Positions 23,347-35,200 of a stretch of 64,000 nucleotides of DNA are shown piece by piece; position 1 is the stretch's first letter, and every line of letters begins with the position of its first letter. Source of the DNA: Powellomyces hirtus (taxonomy: Eukaryota > Chytridiomycota > Chytridiomycetes > Spizellomycetales > Powellomycetaceae); NCBI GenBank assembly GCA_025526995.1, contig JAHLKG010000007.1:496001-560000 (forward strand), given 5' to 3'. Under the pieces are notes generated by a model that was not told the DNA's origin, did no database searches, and was given only the letters and a program-made list of their open reading frames with translations. Made by a program: the position numbers and the translations under genes.

Positions 23347-26300
23347 ATGGAGGAGGTTCATGTTACGATAGAAGGAGACGAAAGTCCCGTCAATGTGGTT
23401 CGCACCAATACAACAGGCGGTGTGGTGTGGCGAGGCAGGACCAATGGTTCAGGTCAGTGTCGGACCTCTAAACTGTCGTTGCATTTGGCAGCTCAGGTAG
23501 CGTGATGATGATAACGTGTCAATGCATGCAGGTTCCTTGAGTCCAGACCAAGTGGTCCCGGAAGGGGAGTATCTCGAGCCGTATGAAGATACCGCATCTC
23601 GGCATTGCAATTCCCATCGAGACACCCTATTCGGAGAACCATTGTCTGTCCCTGTGTGGCCTCGCGATGACTCAGATGATGACGACAACGATGGCAACAT
23701 CGAGATGTCAGAAGTCAGACCAGCAGAAGAACATGGAGCGGATGGAGTCGCCTCGGACCGAGAGCATCCTGAACCGACATCGGATGAGAAAGAACCTTTG
23801 GCACAGCTCACCAGGGCACTTAGTACAGCCACACGTCGCTCCAAGGGCACACAAAAGTCTCGCCGGTTTCGCGGAATTGACCCCAAGAAGGATGATTTCG
23901 ACTTGGGGACCTTCCTGGATGCTAAAAGAAAGTCTGCCGAAGGGGCCGGATTCGAAGTGCCCAAAGTTGTTCTCACATATAAGGTGTGCAATCACGCGAC
24001 GTAACATTGCTATGAGAAGCGGCCCCAAACACGTAGCTGTAACTCAACGTCTTCTTGCCCAATAGAATCTTGAAGTTTATGGAGACCCTGTGATTCAACC
24101 AGGCATTGCGACTGTCGGGCAACAAGCATGGAAGTTTTTCAACCCTCTACCCCACCTTGAGAAGCTTATCCGCACAATCACTCGCACAACGTAAGTTTGC
24201 ACACGTTTTTTACGGAGCACGCCGCAGATAACTGATGCCGATCTCGTTCGTGTCTTTTGATAGCCTTCCCAAACCTATTGGACGCCAGATTCTTTTCCCG
24301 CTGGAAGGCTTTGTGAAACCGGGAGAAATGACTTTGGTTCTCGGTCGACCGGGCGCAGGATGTTCCACGTAAGCAAAATCTCTCTGTCCTCGTCTTAAAC
24401 GGATATCCTGACCCACTAAGTGGTTCTCATTCTTACCCTAGATTGCTTCGAACGCTCGCAAATGTGACAGAAGGCCTGTCCCAGATCAAGGGAGAAGTCC
24501 ACTACAATGGAATCGAGAGGGTGCTATTCAAAGAGCGATATAGCTCGGCGATCGCGTACAGCCCGGAAGATGATCCACACTATGCTTCTTTGACTGTCCG
24601 TCAGACTCTTCGGTTTGCGCTTGAATGCCGCGTCGGAGGTGTAATAGAAGGGACTCGTCGCCAGCGAATTGAGGATACAATTGAGGTTCTGCTCAGAGTG
24701 TTGGGACTCCAGAACTGCGCTGACACAAAGGTCGGAGACGAAATGATCCGTGGTTGTTCAGGAGGTGGGTGGGAGATTTTTGGTTTAGCGAGTCCCACGT
24801 CGCTCTCTCAGCTCAGACGAACGTATTTCCATCTCAGGCGAAAAGAAGCGTGTGTCAATTGCAGAACAGCTCTGCGTGCAAGCTAGTATGGGATTCTGGG
24901 ATGGCAGTTCCAAGGGTCTGGACAGTTCCAGCGCTCTTGACTTTGTCCGAGCGCTGCGCACCGCCACTGACATGCTTCAGGCCCCAAACGTATTGTCCCT
25001 ATACCAAGCGTCTCAGGACATCTATGACCTGTTTGACCGAGTAATTTTGATCTCTGACGGGCACTGCATTTACTTTGGACCTGCCAAAGCTGCAAAGCCG
25101 TACTTTGAATCCATCGGTTTCTTTTGCCCGAAGCGAAAGGTCACACCTGACTTTTTGACTGGCATCACGGAGATCAATGAACGGGACGTCAAACGTGGAT
25201 GGGAGTTGCCAATTCCAACCACGGCCCAAGAGTTTGAGCAAGCGTTCCGATCCAGCGACGTGTACAAACAAATGGAAAATGAGCGGGAGACGCTGCTGCG
25301 GGATGTACGGGCAGAGCACCGTGGCTCAGTTTTCGACAAGCAGCTGACCACCAACAAGCAAGTTCTGGGCCGACACGATCTGTTGAAGACGCAGTACACC
25401 ACATCGCTTCTGCAGCAGTTCAATGCCTGTGTCAAGCGAGAAGTGGCGCTCAACAAAGGAAACGTTGCGCTCATTGGTCGACTGGTCTTTGACACCATCA
25501 TGGCCATCATCGTCGGATCCGCCTTCTTTAAACTGGATAACGATGTGCCAGGGTCTTTCTCTCGCGGGGGTGCTCTCTTCTTTGCTATTCTCTACAACTG
25601 CCTCGGAGCCATGGCCAGTGTGCCCCTGGTCATCCAAGGGCGTTCAGTGGCGTCCAAACACAAAAGCTACAAGCTCTATCGAACTTACATTGGCCCTCTT
25701 GTTATGCAATTTTGCGACGTTCCGATCAGTATCGGCATGGTCATCGTCTGGAGTTGTATCAACTACTGGTGGGTACTTGCATTGCACAAAAGCATAGTAG
25801 TATGTGTGCTTATCTGATATCGCGATAGGATGGTTGGATTGCGAGCCAACGCTGGGGCTTTCTTTTCCTACTTAGTTTTCCTGTTTGCTGCCAACCAAGG
25901 ATTCGGTGGTCTCGTTCGCATCATCGCCTCATTAGCTCCCAATCTCGACGTTGCCAACCAAGTCAACGGCATCTTTCTTCTCTTTTTCATAATCTATACT
26001 GGGTATATCATCCCACCCTCATCTATGCATCCGTGGTTCTCTTGGATCTACTGGATCAATCCTCTGGCTTACGGCCTCAAGTCTCTACTGGAAAACGAAT
26101 TTGATGGGCTGTCGATCGACTGTCGCTCGGCGTTCTTGCCTGCCGGTCCTGCGTACGCTGCTATTCCAGCCACAAACAAGGCTTGTGCGGCCATCAAAGG
26201 TGGCGATCCCGGAAATCCCTACGTGGATGGAACACGGTATCTTCAAGAAACATATGGCATTGCAGAGTACAATCGCTGGTGGAACCTCCTCATTCTCGTT

Positions 26301-28630
26301 GGCTTCTGGGTTCTCGTCCTGATTGGGATGATGTTGTCGGCTAAGCTGGTTGATTATGCCCCACGGAAGTACTCGGTGAATGCATGGAAGAAGGCCCGAC
26401 ATCTGGCGTGCCGTCCTGGAAAGCGCGCTCACCCTCCGAGTTCCGGACAGCCGGGGGATCCCGGCGGTGATTTGGAACGGGGAGGTCAGGTAGCCCCGGC
26501 ACCTGCTGGCCAAGAGGCCACTGATCTTGCCGCAATGAAGGGGGCTATCAAGGCGGAGGACTTCACCTGGAAGCACATTAATTATACCGTTCAAACCAAG
26601 GATGGACCCAAGCAGTTGCTGAACGACGTCAGCGGATTCGTGCGTGCTGGACAGATGACCGCTTTGATGGGATCATCCGGAGCCGGAAAGACAACTTTGA
26701 TCGACACCATTACACAACGCAAGACGATGGGAGACCTGAACGGACACATCTACGTTGGTCGAAACCCGCAGGGCAATGATTTCAAGAGCATCACAGCTTA
26801 CTGCGAACAGATGGATGTGCACAATGGCCACTGCACAGTTCGTGAGGCGTTACAGTTTTCCGCCCGTCTCCGCCAACCGGAGAGCGTGCCCTTGGAAGAA
26901 AAGTACGCGTACGTGGAGACCATTATTAAGATTCTCGAACTCGAACCGCTCGCCAACGCAATGATTGGAGATGTCGGCGGTGGTATTGGAATCAGTAACG
27001 AGCAGCGCAAGCGACTCACCATCGGTGTGGAATTAGTTGCTCGTCCCAAGATTCTTTTCCTCGACGAACCAAGCAGTGGTCTGGACAGCTCCGCATCCTT
27101 CAACATCATTCGCCTGTTGCGTGCTCTGGCCAACAGCGGACAAGCCGTTTTGTGCACCATCCATCAACCCTCTGCAATCTTGTTCCAACAGTTCGACTCG
27201 TTGCTCCTGCTGGCCCGAGGAGGAAGGACCGTGTACTTTGGGGAGCTGGGACCTGACTGCTCAACGATCACCGGTTACTTTGAACGTCAGGGCGCTTATC
27301 CCTGTCCCCCGACTGCCAACGTCGCAGAATACATTCTGGACGCTATCGGCGCCGGCACAGCACGACGCGACAACCCGAAAGACTGGCACCAGATGTGGAA
27401 AGACAGTCCTGAATACATCGAGATGTACAAGGACATTGATGGCATTCGCCTCATGGGAGATTCGGGTGCCGTTAATGTGGCTGACAGCAAGAAACAAAAA
27501 GGAAAAGAAAACTCCACTCAGCTATCCACCTCGTTCGTGACTCAACTCCGCGTTGTGTGGACTCGCATGCTGGTCTCCTACTGGCGAAACCCGTCGTACA
27601 ATTTCGGCCGCATCATTTCGCAGATCCTGTCCGCGCTGTTGATTGGTTTCACCTTCTACCAGCTCACGTCTTCGACCACGGATCTGCAAAACAAAGTCTT
27701 TGCCATCTTCATGTCGATGACTATCGGTGCCCTTCTTATAAATCTGGTCCAACCCAACTACATCCGAAACCGTAGTTGGTTCACCAGAGAGTCGGCTGCT
27801 GGGTTCTATGATTGGAAGGCCTTTGCTATTGGAATCACGACGGCTGAGCTCCCGTTCGCCACCGTGGCTGCCACATGTTATTTCCTGATTTTGTACTTTG
27901 TCGCCCACGTGAGTGTTCAAGCGAAGACCGGGGCTAATTGGGTTTTCCCGGGACTCATCGTTTCAACGCTCCTGTAGCTGAACCCCATGTCCGGTCGTGC
28001 CTTCTATTTCTGGATCTGCTGGGTGGTGTACAACTTCTTTGCCATCTCTCTGGGTCAAATGATTGCAGCTGTCTCGCCGACCATCCAGTTTGCGGCAGTG
28101 TTGAACCCGTTTTTCCTGTCTATGCAAATGCTGTTCTGCGGTGTCACTGGTGAGTACGCATTGTCAGCTCAAGAGGTTGGGGCCAAGATCTGCGTTGCAG
28201 TTTCCAGGAACTCATAGGAAATCTTTTTTTGCCAGTAACGTACAACGCAATGCCCAAATTCTGGTCATCGTGGCTTTATCACATTGATCCCATGCACTAC
28301 TTTGTGGAAGGTGTCATTGGCAACGAACTCGGCGGCCAGCTGATAACATGCGACGAAGACGACTCAACCAGCATCATCCCTCCATCGGGGCAAACCTGCG
28401 GCGCCTACTTTGCGCCATTCTTTGCTCAAGGTGGACCTGGTCAGCTTGCTAGCAGTGCCGCCTCGGACGTGTGCCACTACTGCATATACAAAGTGGGAGA
28501 CGATTTCACACAGAACTTGGGTTGGTCGTTTGACCACCGATGGAGGAACTTTGGACTTTTGGTCATGTTCTGGTGTTTCAACCTGTTTATGGTCGCGATG
28601 CTTTCCAGGCTTTACCGCACTGGTCGTTGA
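23347..28630 (+). CDS. Full-size PDR-type (ABCG) multidrug ABC transporter
   Basis: Plasma-membrane drug or lipid efflux pump of the fungal pleiotropic drug resistance family, with two reverse-order NBD-TMD halves. The N-terminal acidic region (to about 23950) leads into [17 protein letters not shown]1 is the degenerate PDR form: Walker A is GRPGAGCST (Cys for Lys), the signature is [14 protein letters not shown], the Walker B region is [15 protein letters not shown] and the H-loop carries Tyr ([13 protein letters not shown]). TMD1 runs from about 25400 to 26070, ending in [17 protein letters not shown]2 is canonical: [47 protein letters not shown] and [19 protein letters not shown]2 continues to 28630. 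About nine short introns interrupt it; the apparent stop at 27975 lies inside an intron, which removes GTGAG...CTGTAG so that VAH joins LNPMSG. The NBD asymmetry is normal for PDR pumps. Confidence 0.96.
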
Positions 28631-29305
28631 ATATTTCGCTTTTTTATAGGGCTGCTATATTGTCCGAGCTGGTACCACCTTGGTATCACATTATGCAGTT
28701 ATACTTTCATCACAAAAAGGTTAAATGTCAATTCTGATCTCTCCCATCATTACTTCCGCCACGCGTACGCGTTCCTCACGTAAGCCAGAAAGCGCAGCCA
28801 CGGACTACAACTAATGACGCAACAAAACGCGGAGTGAGCAATTGAATAAGATTATTTACGTTGAAAAGATAATGCGGGGGGATCGAACGCAGGCGATTCC
28901 AAATCCCTTTTCCTTGGATCGTCGATCGCGTTTTTTTTTTCACGTGGCGGAGAAACATGCAGTGCGTAGCAGGTCGCGAAAAAAGCGAAACCGGCGCAAG
29001 GAAAGTGTCAGAAGAATTGCTCACCCCGGAGCCAAAGTCTGTCTAATCTATCTTGGATTCGATTCGCTCCGAGATCGGCCAGCAACGGACTTCCGAAGAT
29101 TCATGTAGCACCAAACCCGATCTATAGCGTCATTTTGGATGTCGTGTATTATCCTCATGTGAAAATATAAAATCTCTGTAATCGTGTGTAGGCGCCCCAG
29201 CTTTCCAGTTTGTTTCCGCGTGTTGTGAATCCGTTCAAGATAAAAAGGGACGGCTTTCTCCGCGCTTTGGGTTTCCTGCAACTTATCTCCTTGATCACGT
29301 CAAAC
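28631..29305. other. Intergenic between PDR and half-size ABCG genes
   Basis: Both flanking genes are on plus, so this holds the PDR 3' untranslated region and the promoter of the ABCG gene. A poly-T run occurs near 28929-28938. Frames on either strand show no recognisable content. Confidence 0.45.
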
Positions 29306-32043
29306 ATGTCCTCGTCAGAAATGAAACAAGTCGGCTCTGAGACTGAACACGAAACGATTGATATCGACCAAACGATGATCGACCGACTCGAACCGACAGC
29401 GGCATCGCCGCAGAAGCCAGTGAGAGGCGAGAGCCTGTTCGCAAAGGACACTGTCTCGATCAATATGCCGCAGTCTGATCAGGAACTGCGCCGACGCACA
29501 ACAGCTGGAAGCCAGAAATCCCATGAACAAAGCAAAAGGGATTATGAGGATATGGAGATCTACTGGGAGGACATCCGATACTCTGTCATGACTGGAAGCG
29601 GGAAGAACAAGAAGGAACTGTGAGTCGACCGGATTTCCTCATCAACGTTTTTGACATGTGACTGACGGCTTTTCAATCCAGGCCGATTCTGAAGGGAGAC
29701 GCTGGCCGAGCGCAGCCGGGACAACTGGTCGCGATCATGGGTGGAAGCGGAGCCGGCAAGACAACTCTGTTGAATGTCCTCGCTGGGCGGGTACCAACAG
29801 GAGATCCAACCGGCATCATTCTGGCAAACGGCAAAGTGCGAGACAGGAGAAAGTGGAAGCGCATCGTCGGTTACGTCGAGCAGGAAGATCTACTATATGA
29901 GAACTTGGTATGGATCGCTTGTTTGAAAAGTGGACGGTTGAAAATTAGGAAGCTGACGGTATTTGGTGGTTGCATAGACGGTTCGCGAAACCCTGGAGAC
30001 GGCGGCTCTTCTTCGTCTGCCTTCCAAATTGTACAGCCGCAAGGAGAAGCTCGCCAAGGTCGATCAAGTCATGGAACAACTCGGCATCTCCCATGTGGCA
30101 GACTCGAAGATCGGGAGCTCGGCAACTGGTGGAATCTCCGGCGGTCAAAAGAAGCGTGTATCGATTGGAATTGAACTCGTCACCGACCCTGGCACCATGT
30201 TCCTCGATGAGCCAACAACAGAGTTGGATGCTGCTACTGCGAACAACATCTGCGATATGCTCAAGAAGCTTGCCAGGAAGAATGGAAAGACCATCAGTAT
30301 GTGACTACACAAGTGCTCCGGTGGCTGCTCGTTACTGACAGACCTTACTTGTTCGCGCAGTCATGACGATCCACATGCCCCGTGAAACTATTTTGGACAT
30401 GATTGACAAGGTTGCACTGATGTCGAAGGGACAAATGGTTTGGTTCGGACCAGCGAAAGGTATAGACAAAACACTCTCCGAGACCAAAACGTTTTCACGT
30501 GCTCAAGCATTTCGCCGTCACAGAGGCTCTCGCGCATTTCGAGCGACTGGGACACAAATGTCCTCCTCAAACCAATCCAGCAGACTGTAAGTCCAAACAT
30601 CAACCTTCCATGCCCATCATATAGGTGCTGACGCAGTGAACGAGCAGTTTTCCTGGATCTCATTCAAGTCGACACCCGAGACGAGAACTCGCAAACCACG
30701 GCCGAGAAGTTGATCGAAGAATGGGAGAAGGTCGAGGAGGAGTACATCAAACCCATCGATAACGATTTGCGGGAGACTGCCAACGAGCAACAGGACGCCT
30801 TGACCAGCAAGCAAGGACGTGCGGAAGTTGCCGACAACTGGAGCGGAGACGAAGGGAAATGGGCCACGAGCTGGTTTTCCGAGTTCTCCGTGTTGCTGAA
30901 GCGAAATTTCCAGGTACGCTTTTCGTATGCGCTCACGAATCCTGTCGCTGCTGGCTTACACAAGTGATTGATTCATAGCAACAATGGAGAAATATACCCA
31001 TTATTATCGCCGCCTTCGCTCAACAGATCATCCTCTGCCTCCTCATTGGATTCGTGTTCTTCCGTATAACTCGTGATCAAGCTGGAGTGCAAAACCGACA
31101 AGGCGTCTTGTTCTTCATTTGCATCAACCAGGTTAGTCGGAAGGAACTTCCTCCATTTCTCTCTAGATGCTTTTCCACGTCTTGCAATGCGCGAAGCTAC
31201 GATCAGACACTGATGGATCTTCTCTGCCGTACAGACTTTCTCTTTCCTCATGCCCATCATCACTGTCTTCCCACTCGAGCGACGCATCATTGTTCGAGAA
31301 CGCGCCAGCGGGTCATACCGCACCAGCGCCGCGTACCTCGCCAAAGCCGTATCTCAGTTCCCCTTGGCCTGCATCACATCTTTTGTCTTCGCTGCGCCCG
31401 TGTACTGGCTTATTGGCTTGAATCCGTCCTTCATTCGATGGCTGCTGTTCCAAATCATCACTCAGTGCTTGGTGTTCGCCGCCCAAGGCCTAGGAATGCT
31501 CATCGGCTCCTCCGTTCCGAATGTACAGATGGCGCAGGTCTTCGGGCCATTGATTGTCGTCATGTTCATTATTTTCGGAGGAAATTTTGCAAATCAAGAC
31601 TCCATTCCAGCTGTGCTGAGATGGATTCAATGGTGGGTATTCGACACAAGATGAGGAACAAGGACGTCCGTTGACTTATGATTCTTTCCCCTCTAGGCTC
31701 TCTCTTATCCGATACACGTATGGCGCTTACATGCAAAACGAATTTAATGGGCTGGAGCTGGATTGTGGTTCATCATCAGGAGAATCTAGCGGTGCAAGTG
31801 CAGGCCGGGGATGTACACCTCTTGGAGATGACGTGGTCAAAGCATTTGGGCTGGTAAGTCAACAATGTTGATTCGTAATTCCACTCTCTCAATTTCTCAC
31901 ATACCGTGCTCTTTTCGAAATTCCAGAACTCACCTTCCGTCGGCCTTTGCATTCTGATCCTCCTTGCATTGGGCCTTGCTTTCCATGTTCTGGCTGCCCT
32001 GATTCTGCGGAAAACTACGCGAATGCGGATGAGGGTCATCTAA
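29306..32043 (+). CDS. Half-size ABCG (White-type) ABC transporter
   Basis: Half-transporter with one NBD followed by one TMD; such proteins work as dimers. The ATG at 29306 (context AAACATGTCC) starts a 105-residue acidic leader. The NBD has PILKGDAGRAQPGQLVAI, Walker [13 protein letters not shown], the Q-loop region GYVEQEDLLYENL, signature GGISGGQKKRVSIG and Walker B TMFLDEPTT. The next residues read ELDAATA where the family has GLDSS or GLDAA: the glycine before the D-loop is replaced by glutamate. The H-loop is IMTIHMPRET, then NPADFFLDLIQVDTRDE. Six membrane helices follow (for example IIIAAFAQQIILCLLIGFVF and FPLERRIIVRERASGSYR), with a serine-rich loop before the last helix. About ten introns are used, many of about 50-70 bases. 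It is convergent with the fusion gene, with 184 bases between stop codons. The substrate is unknown. Confidence 0.93.
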
Positions 32044-32227
32044 ATCCCTATGCTTTTTTTGCCGGACGTTTGGGGTGGAATGCTTGTGATGGCACCCTTA
32101 AAGACTTTACCAGCGGTCTTACGAATCTGGCTGTTATTATAGATAGTTGTCTCGGACTTGTTTCAATCATTTTTGTTTATATTCATTCTTTCTAATTGCC
32201 CATATTTTAATCGGGCATTCCAATACA

Positions 32228-35200
32228 TCAGGCAATATCTTGATCCAATTCCACCATATTTCCTTTGGTCCCAATAGGGAAAGAGTCGGGCATTTGCTCC
32301 AACGAGTCTCCCGTCTGCGTGACCTGAGTGGCCATGGTGCTGTGTTCTGTCATCTGCACCTTGATCCAGTCCGCCCACGATTTCTTGGTCGACGTCCAAA
32401 ATGCGCCAAAGTAAGTATCCCGATACAAGAAGATGAGCTGCAGGGTTCGCATAACCAGCCAAATGATCCCGAGAGCAAGCAGGCCCTCGTTTGGCGATAT
32501 GCGATCCGCGCGTGCTTCCTCAGCGATGACATCTCCCATTGATGCTTGGCAGTATCCGTCCTTTTCCAACAGGCACTTGCCGGCGTGGGCGGCGTTAGCC
32601 CGTACCAGGGGCGACAGAGCCCAATAGGTTGGATTCAGGTATTGCGCCCATGCGATCCAATCATAAACTGTGGCATCTCCCTTCTTGATCCACACCCCGC
32701 TGACAATCGCAAGCACAGCTTGACTGAAGAAGGCAACGCTGCGCGCCTCAGGGCGCCCCAGCCGCGTGCAATACACGAGCGTAAACAGCGTCGTGGTGCA
32801 GTTGTAGTATGCGACAAAGAGAAGCATTGCAGTGCCGATGCGCATTGGATCTGGGTTGCATCCTAGAATGAAATACGCCGAAATCACGGCAATGAAACCT
32901 TCTAGAGTTGCGTTGGCGGTTTCGTACACGACACGGTGCAGGAAGAAGGCCATAGCCGTCACCGTGCCGTTCTGTGAATCAAAGTTGTAGATGTCGCGGT
33001 CCTCGTAGTAGTCGAAGGAGATGTGAATGTTCTTCAGTGCTGGCAGTCCGATACAAGCTAGGCAAAGACGATTTAGTCCCTCTTCTTCTCAGTGCCGGAT
33101 TGCATCAAAGATTCATTTACCTAGAGCCAGCCCTTTGGTTTGAAGAACGAGAGAGAGGATATCGTCTCCGGATCGTCGCTGCAAGATGGACAAGATCCAC
33201 ACGCCGCAGGCGGATATGATCATCATGTTGAACTTGCGCGCAAGCGGCCTGACTGCCCACCATCTCCCTGTAATGACCTGCACCTGTGACGGCAGCCACA
33301 AACGTCCCGCACCTACTTTCTTGTCGTTCAGATTCGGAGAGCTCGCGCTGATGGTAGTCGACAAAGGACTGGTCGACGATTCCGGCTTCAATATCGCCGG
33401 TGGCAGTGGGGGCATCCTATACCACTGTTCATCTCGCGCGGCTTCGAGGCGATCAAACGTATCGGCGGCTTGGCCTCCAATCTCTTTGCGGCGTTGCACA
33501 ACCGATGATGATAGAGTTGGCTCAGAGGATCTTCGTGTGTTCCCAACCATGGGCACTACCAGCTTTCCACCTTCGATCAGCATGTACTTGCTTGCAATGC
33601 GAAGAGTATCATTCAAAATCTCCGCGCTGTTTGCTGGAGCGACAAGGACATTGCCAACAGACGCTGTAGGATCTCGCCACTCTTCAATGCGCGAAATCTC
33701 CACCAATTTGACGGACTTAAGAGTTTCATCCATTCGTGCATCAGCGCCTTTGGGTTGGAGGTATTCGATATCCGATTCCGGAGGCTGCCACTGTCGGGAT
33801 GCCCATGCAGCGTCCGCGACCTGGATCTGGCTGGCCACATCCAAGACCAAGTCAGCAGGATTGGGTCCGTCTTCTTGTTGCCCGGCATCTGGTTTGTCCA
33901 CCTTCTGCCCAGCTTTATCGACTTCGATGTCAGCCTCCTTATCATCCACTTCTTTGGCTGATTTGCTAGCATTGTTGTTGCGAGAAGCCAGCTTGCTGCG
34001 CAAACTTTCAAAGTACTCGACGCATCCAGTGGGTGGTCCGGAAAACAAGAGTCGGCCATATACGAGCACCGTCACTTGATCAAACATGGCAAACATCTCG
34101 GGTCGTGGCTGGTGAATTGAGCAAATAATGGTGTAGCCTTGTGACGCCAACTGGGTCATGGCTCGACCAACATCCATTGAAGATTTAGCATCTGTTGATA
34201 GCATGTCAAAGAGGTTGCCGACGAGCGCATCTGAAGCGAGCGAATGCAACGCGAGACCTACCGAGACCCGAAGTTGGCTCGTCCATAAAAATTACGCTCG
34301 GGCGCTTCAGAAGAGCTACTGCAATTGATAGCCGTCTCATCTGACCACCGGAAATACCACCAAGATTACTCTCTGGCCTCTGGATCACTACGTCGGCGCA
34401 CGGCGTCAGATTGAGAAGCCTCAGCTGGCTATTGATTCGCCGGACCTTCTCCACGTTAGACATCGTCGATGGCAGCTAAACGGACAGGAATAGCCGAATA
34501 GTCAATGGAAACGCTTCGGCCGGCACATCGCAACCGCCAGACGTACCTCTAAGGTAGCATTGAACATCATCACTTCTCGCACAGTGAGGCCATAATAAGG
34601 AGCATCATGTTGTGCGACAAAACCAGTCATCGAGCGAAACTTAACGGCAGTCATGCTGCTTAAAGATTTGCCGCGGAATAGAATTCTATCTTCTACATTG
34701 CTTCCAGCTTTCAGTCGACGATTCAGCTATGGGTTATCATGCAAGGAGTGAGGTGAAGTCTGACATGCCATAAGAGAGATCTGTGCTTACCAGGGATAGG
34801 AGCGTGGTTTTGCCCGCTCCACTGGGGCCCATAATGGCAGTCACCGTTCCGGGCAAACATGAAACGCTCACTGCATCTAGCAGACGCTTGCCATTGTCCG
34901 AATCACCAGCCCGGTATGTGACGCTTCTGCACTCCACGAGAACCGGAGTAGGCTTCTCGTTCTCAAAAAGACTTTGAATGCTCATGGATACAGCATCGGT
35001 CAGTTTCCCCACAAGTCCAACTTGCTTCTCATTGGCGTCCGGCGCCCCCGCCAGAAGAGCCTGTTGACCTCTCAGTTTCTTGACAGCTTCTGCCATCTCC
35101 CTCTCGTCGGCTTCAACTGCGCGGAACAATCGCACGAGAGCACGTTGCAAAAAAAGGCCACGAATTACCAGAAGCCATTCGGTACACACAATGACCACAA

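Noticed and set aside
24340..25030. Degenerate first NBD of the PDR pump as a loss of function
   Set aside because: Cys in Walker A and Tyr in the H-loop are normal for the first NBD of fungal PDR transporters.
27900..27980. In-frame stop in the PDR gene, possible pseudogene
   Set aside because: A GTGAG donor and TGTAG acceptor flank it and splicing restores a normal TMD2 sequence (VAH to LNPMSG).
34190..34262. Apparent missing Asp in the fusion NBD (SGLGRSRV)
   Set aside because: This is reading through an intron; splicing from GTAGGT to ACAG gives SGLDAKSSMD.
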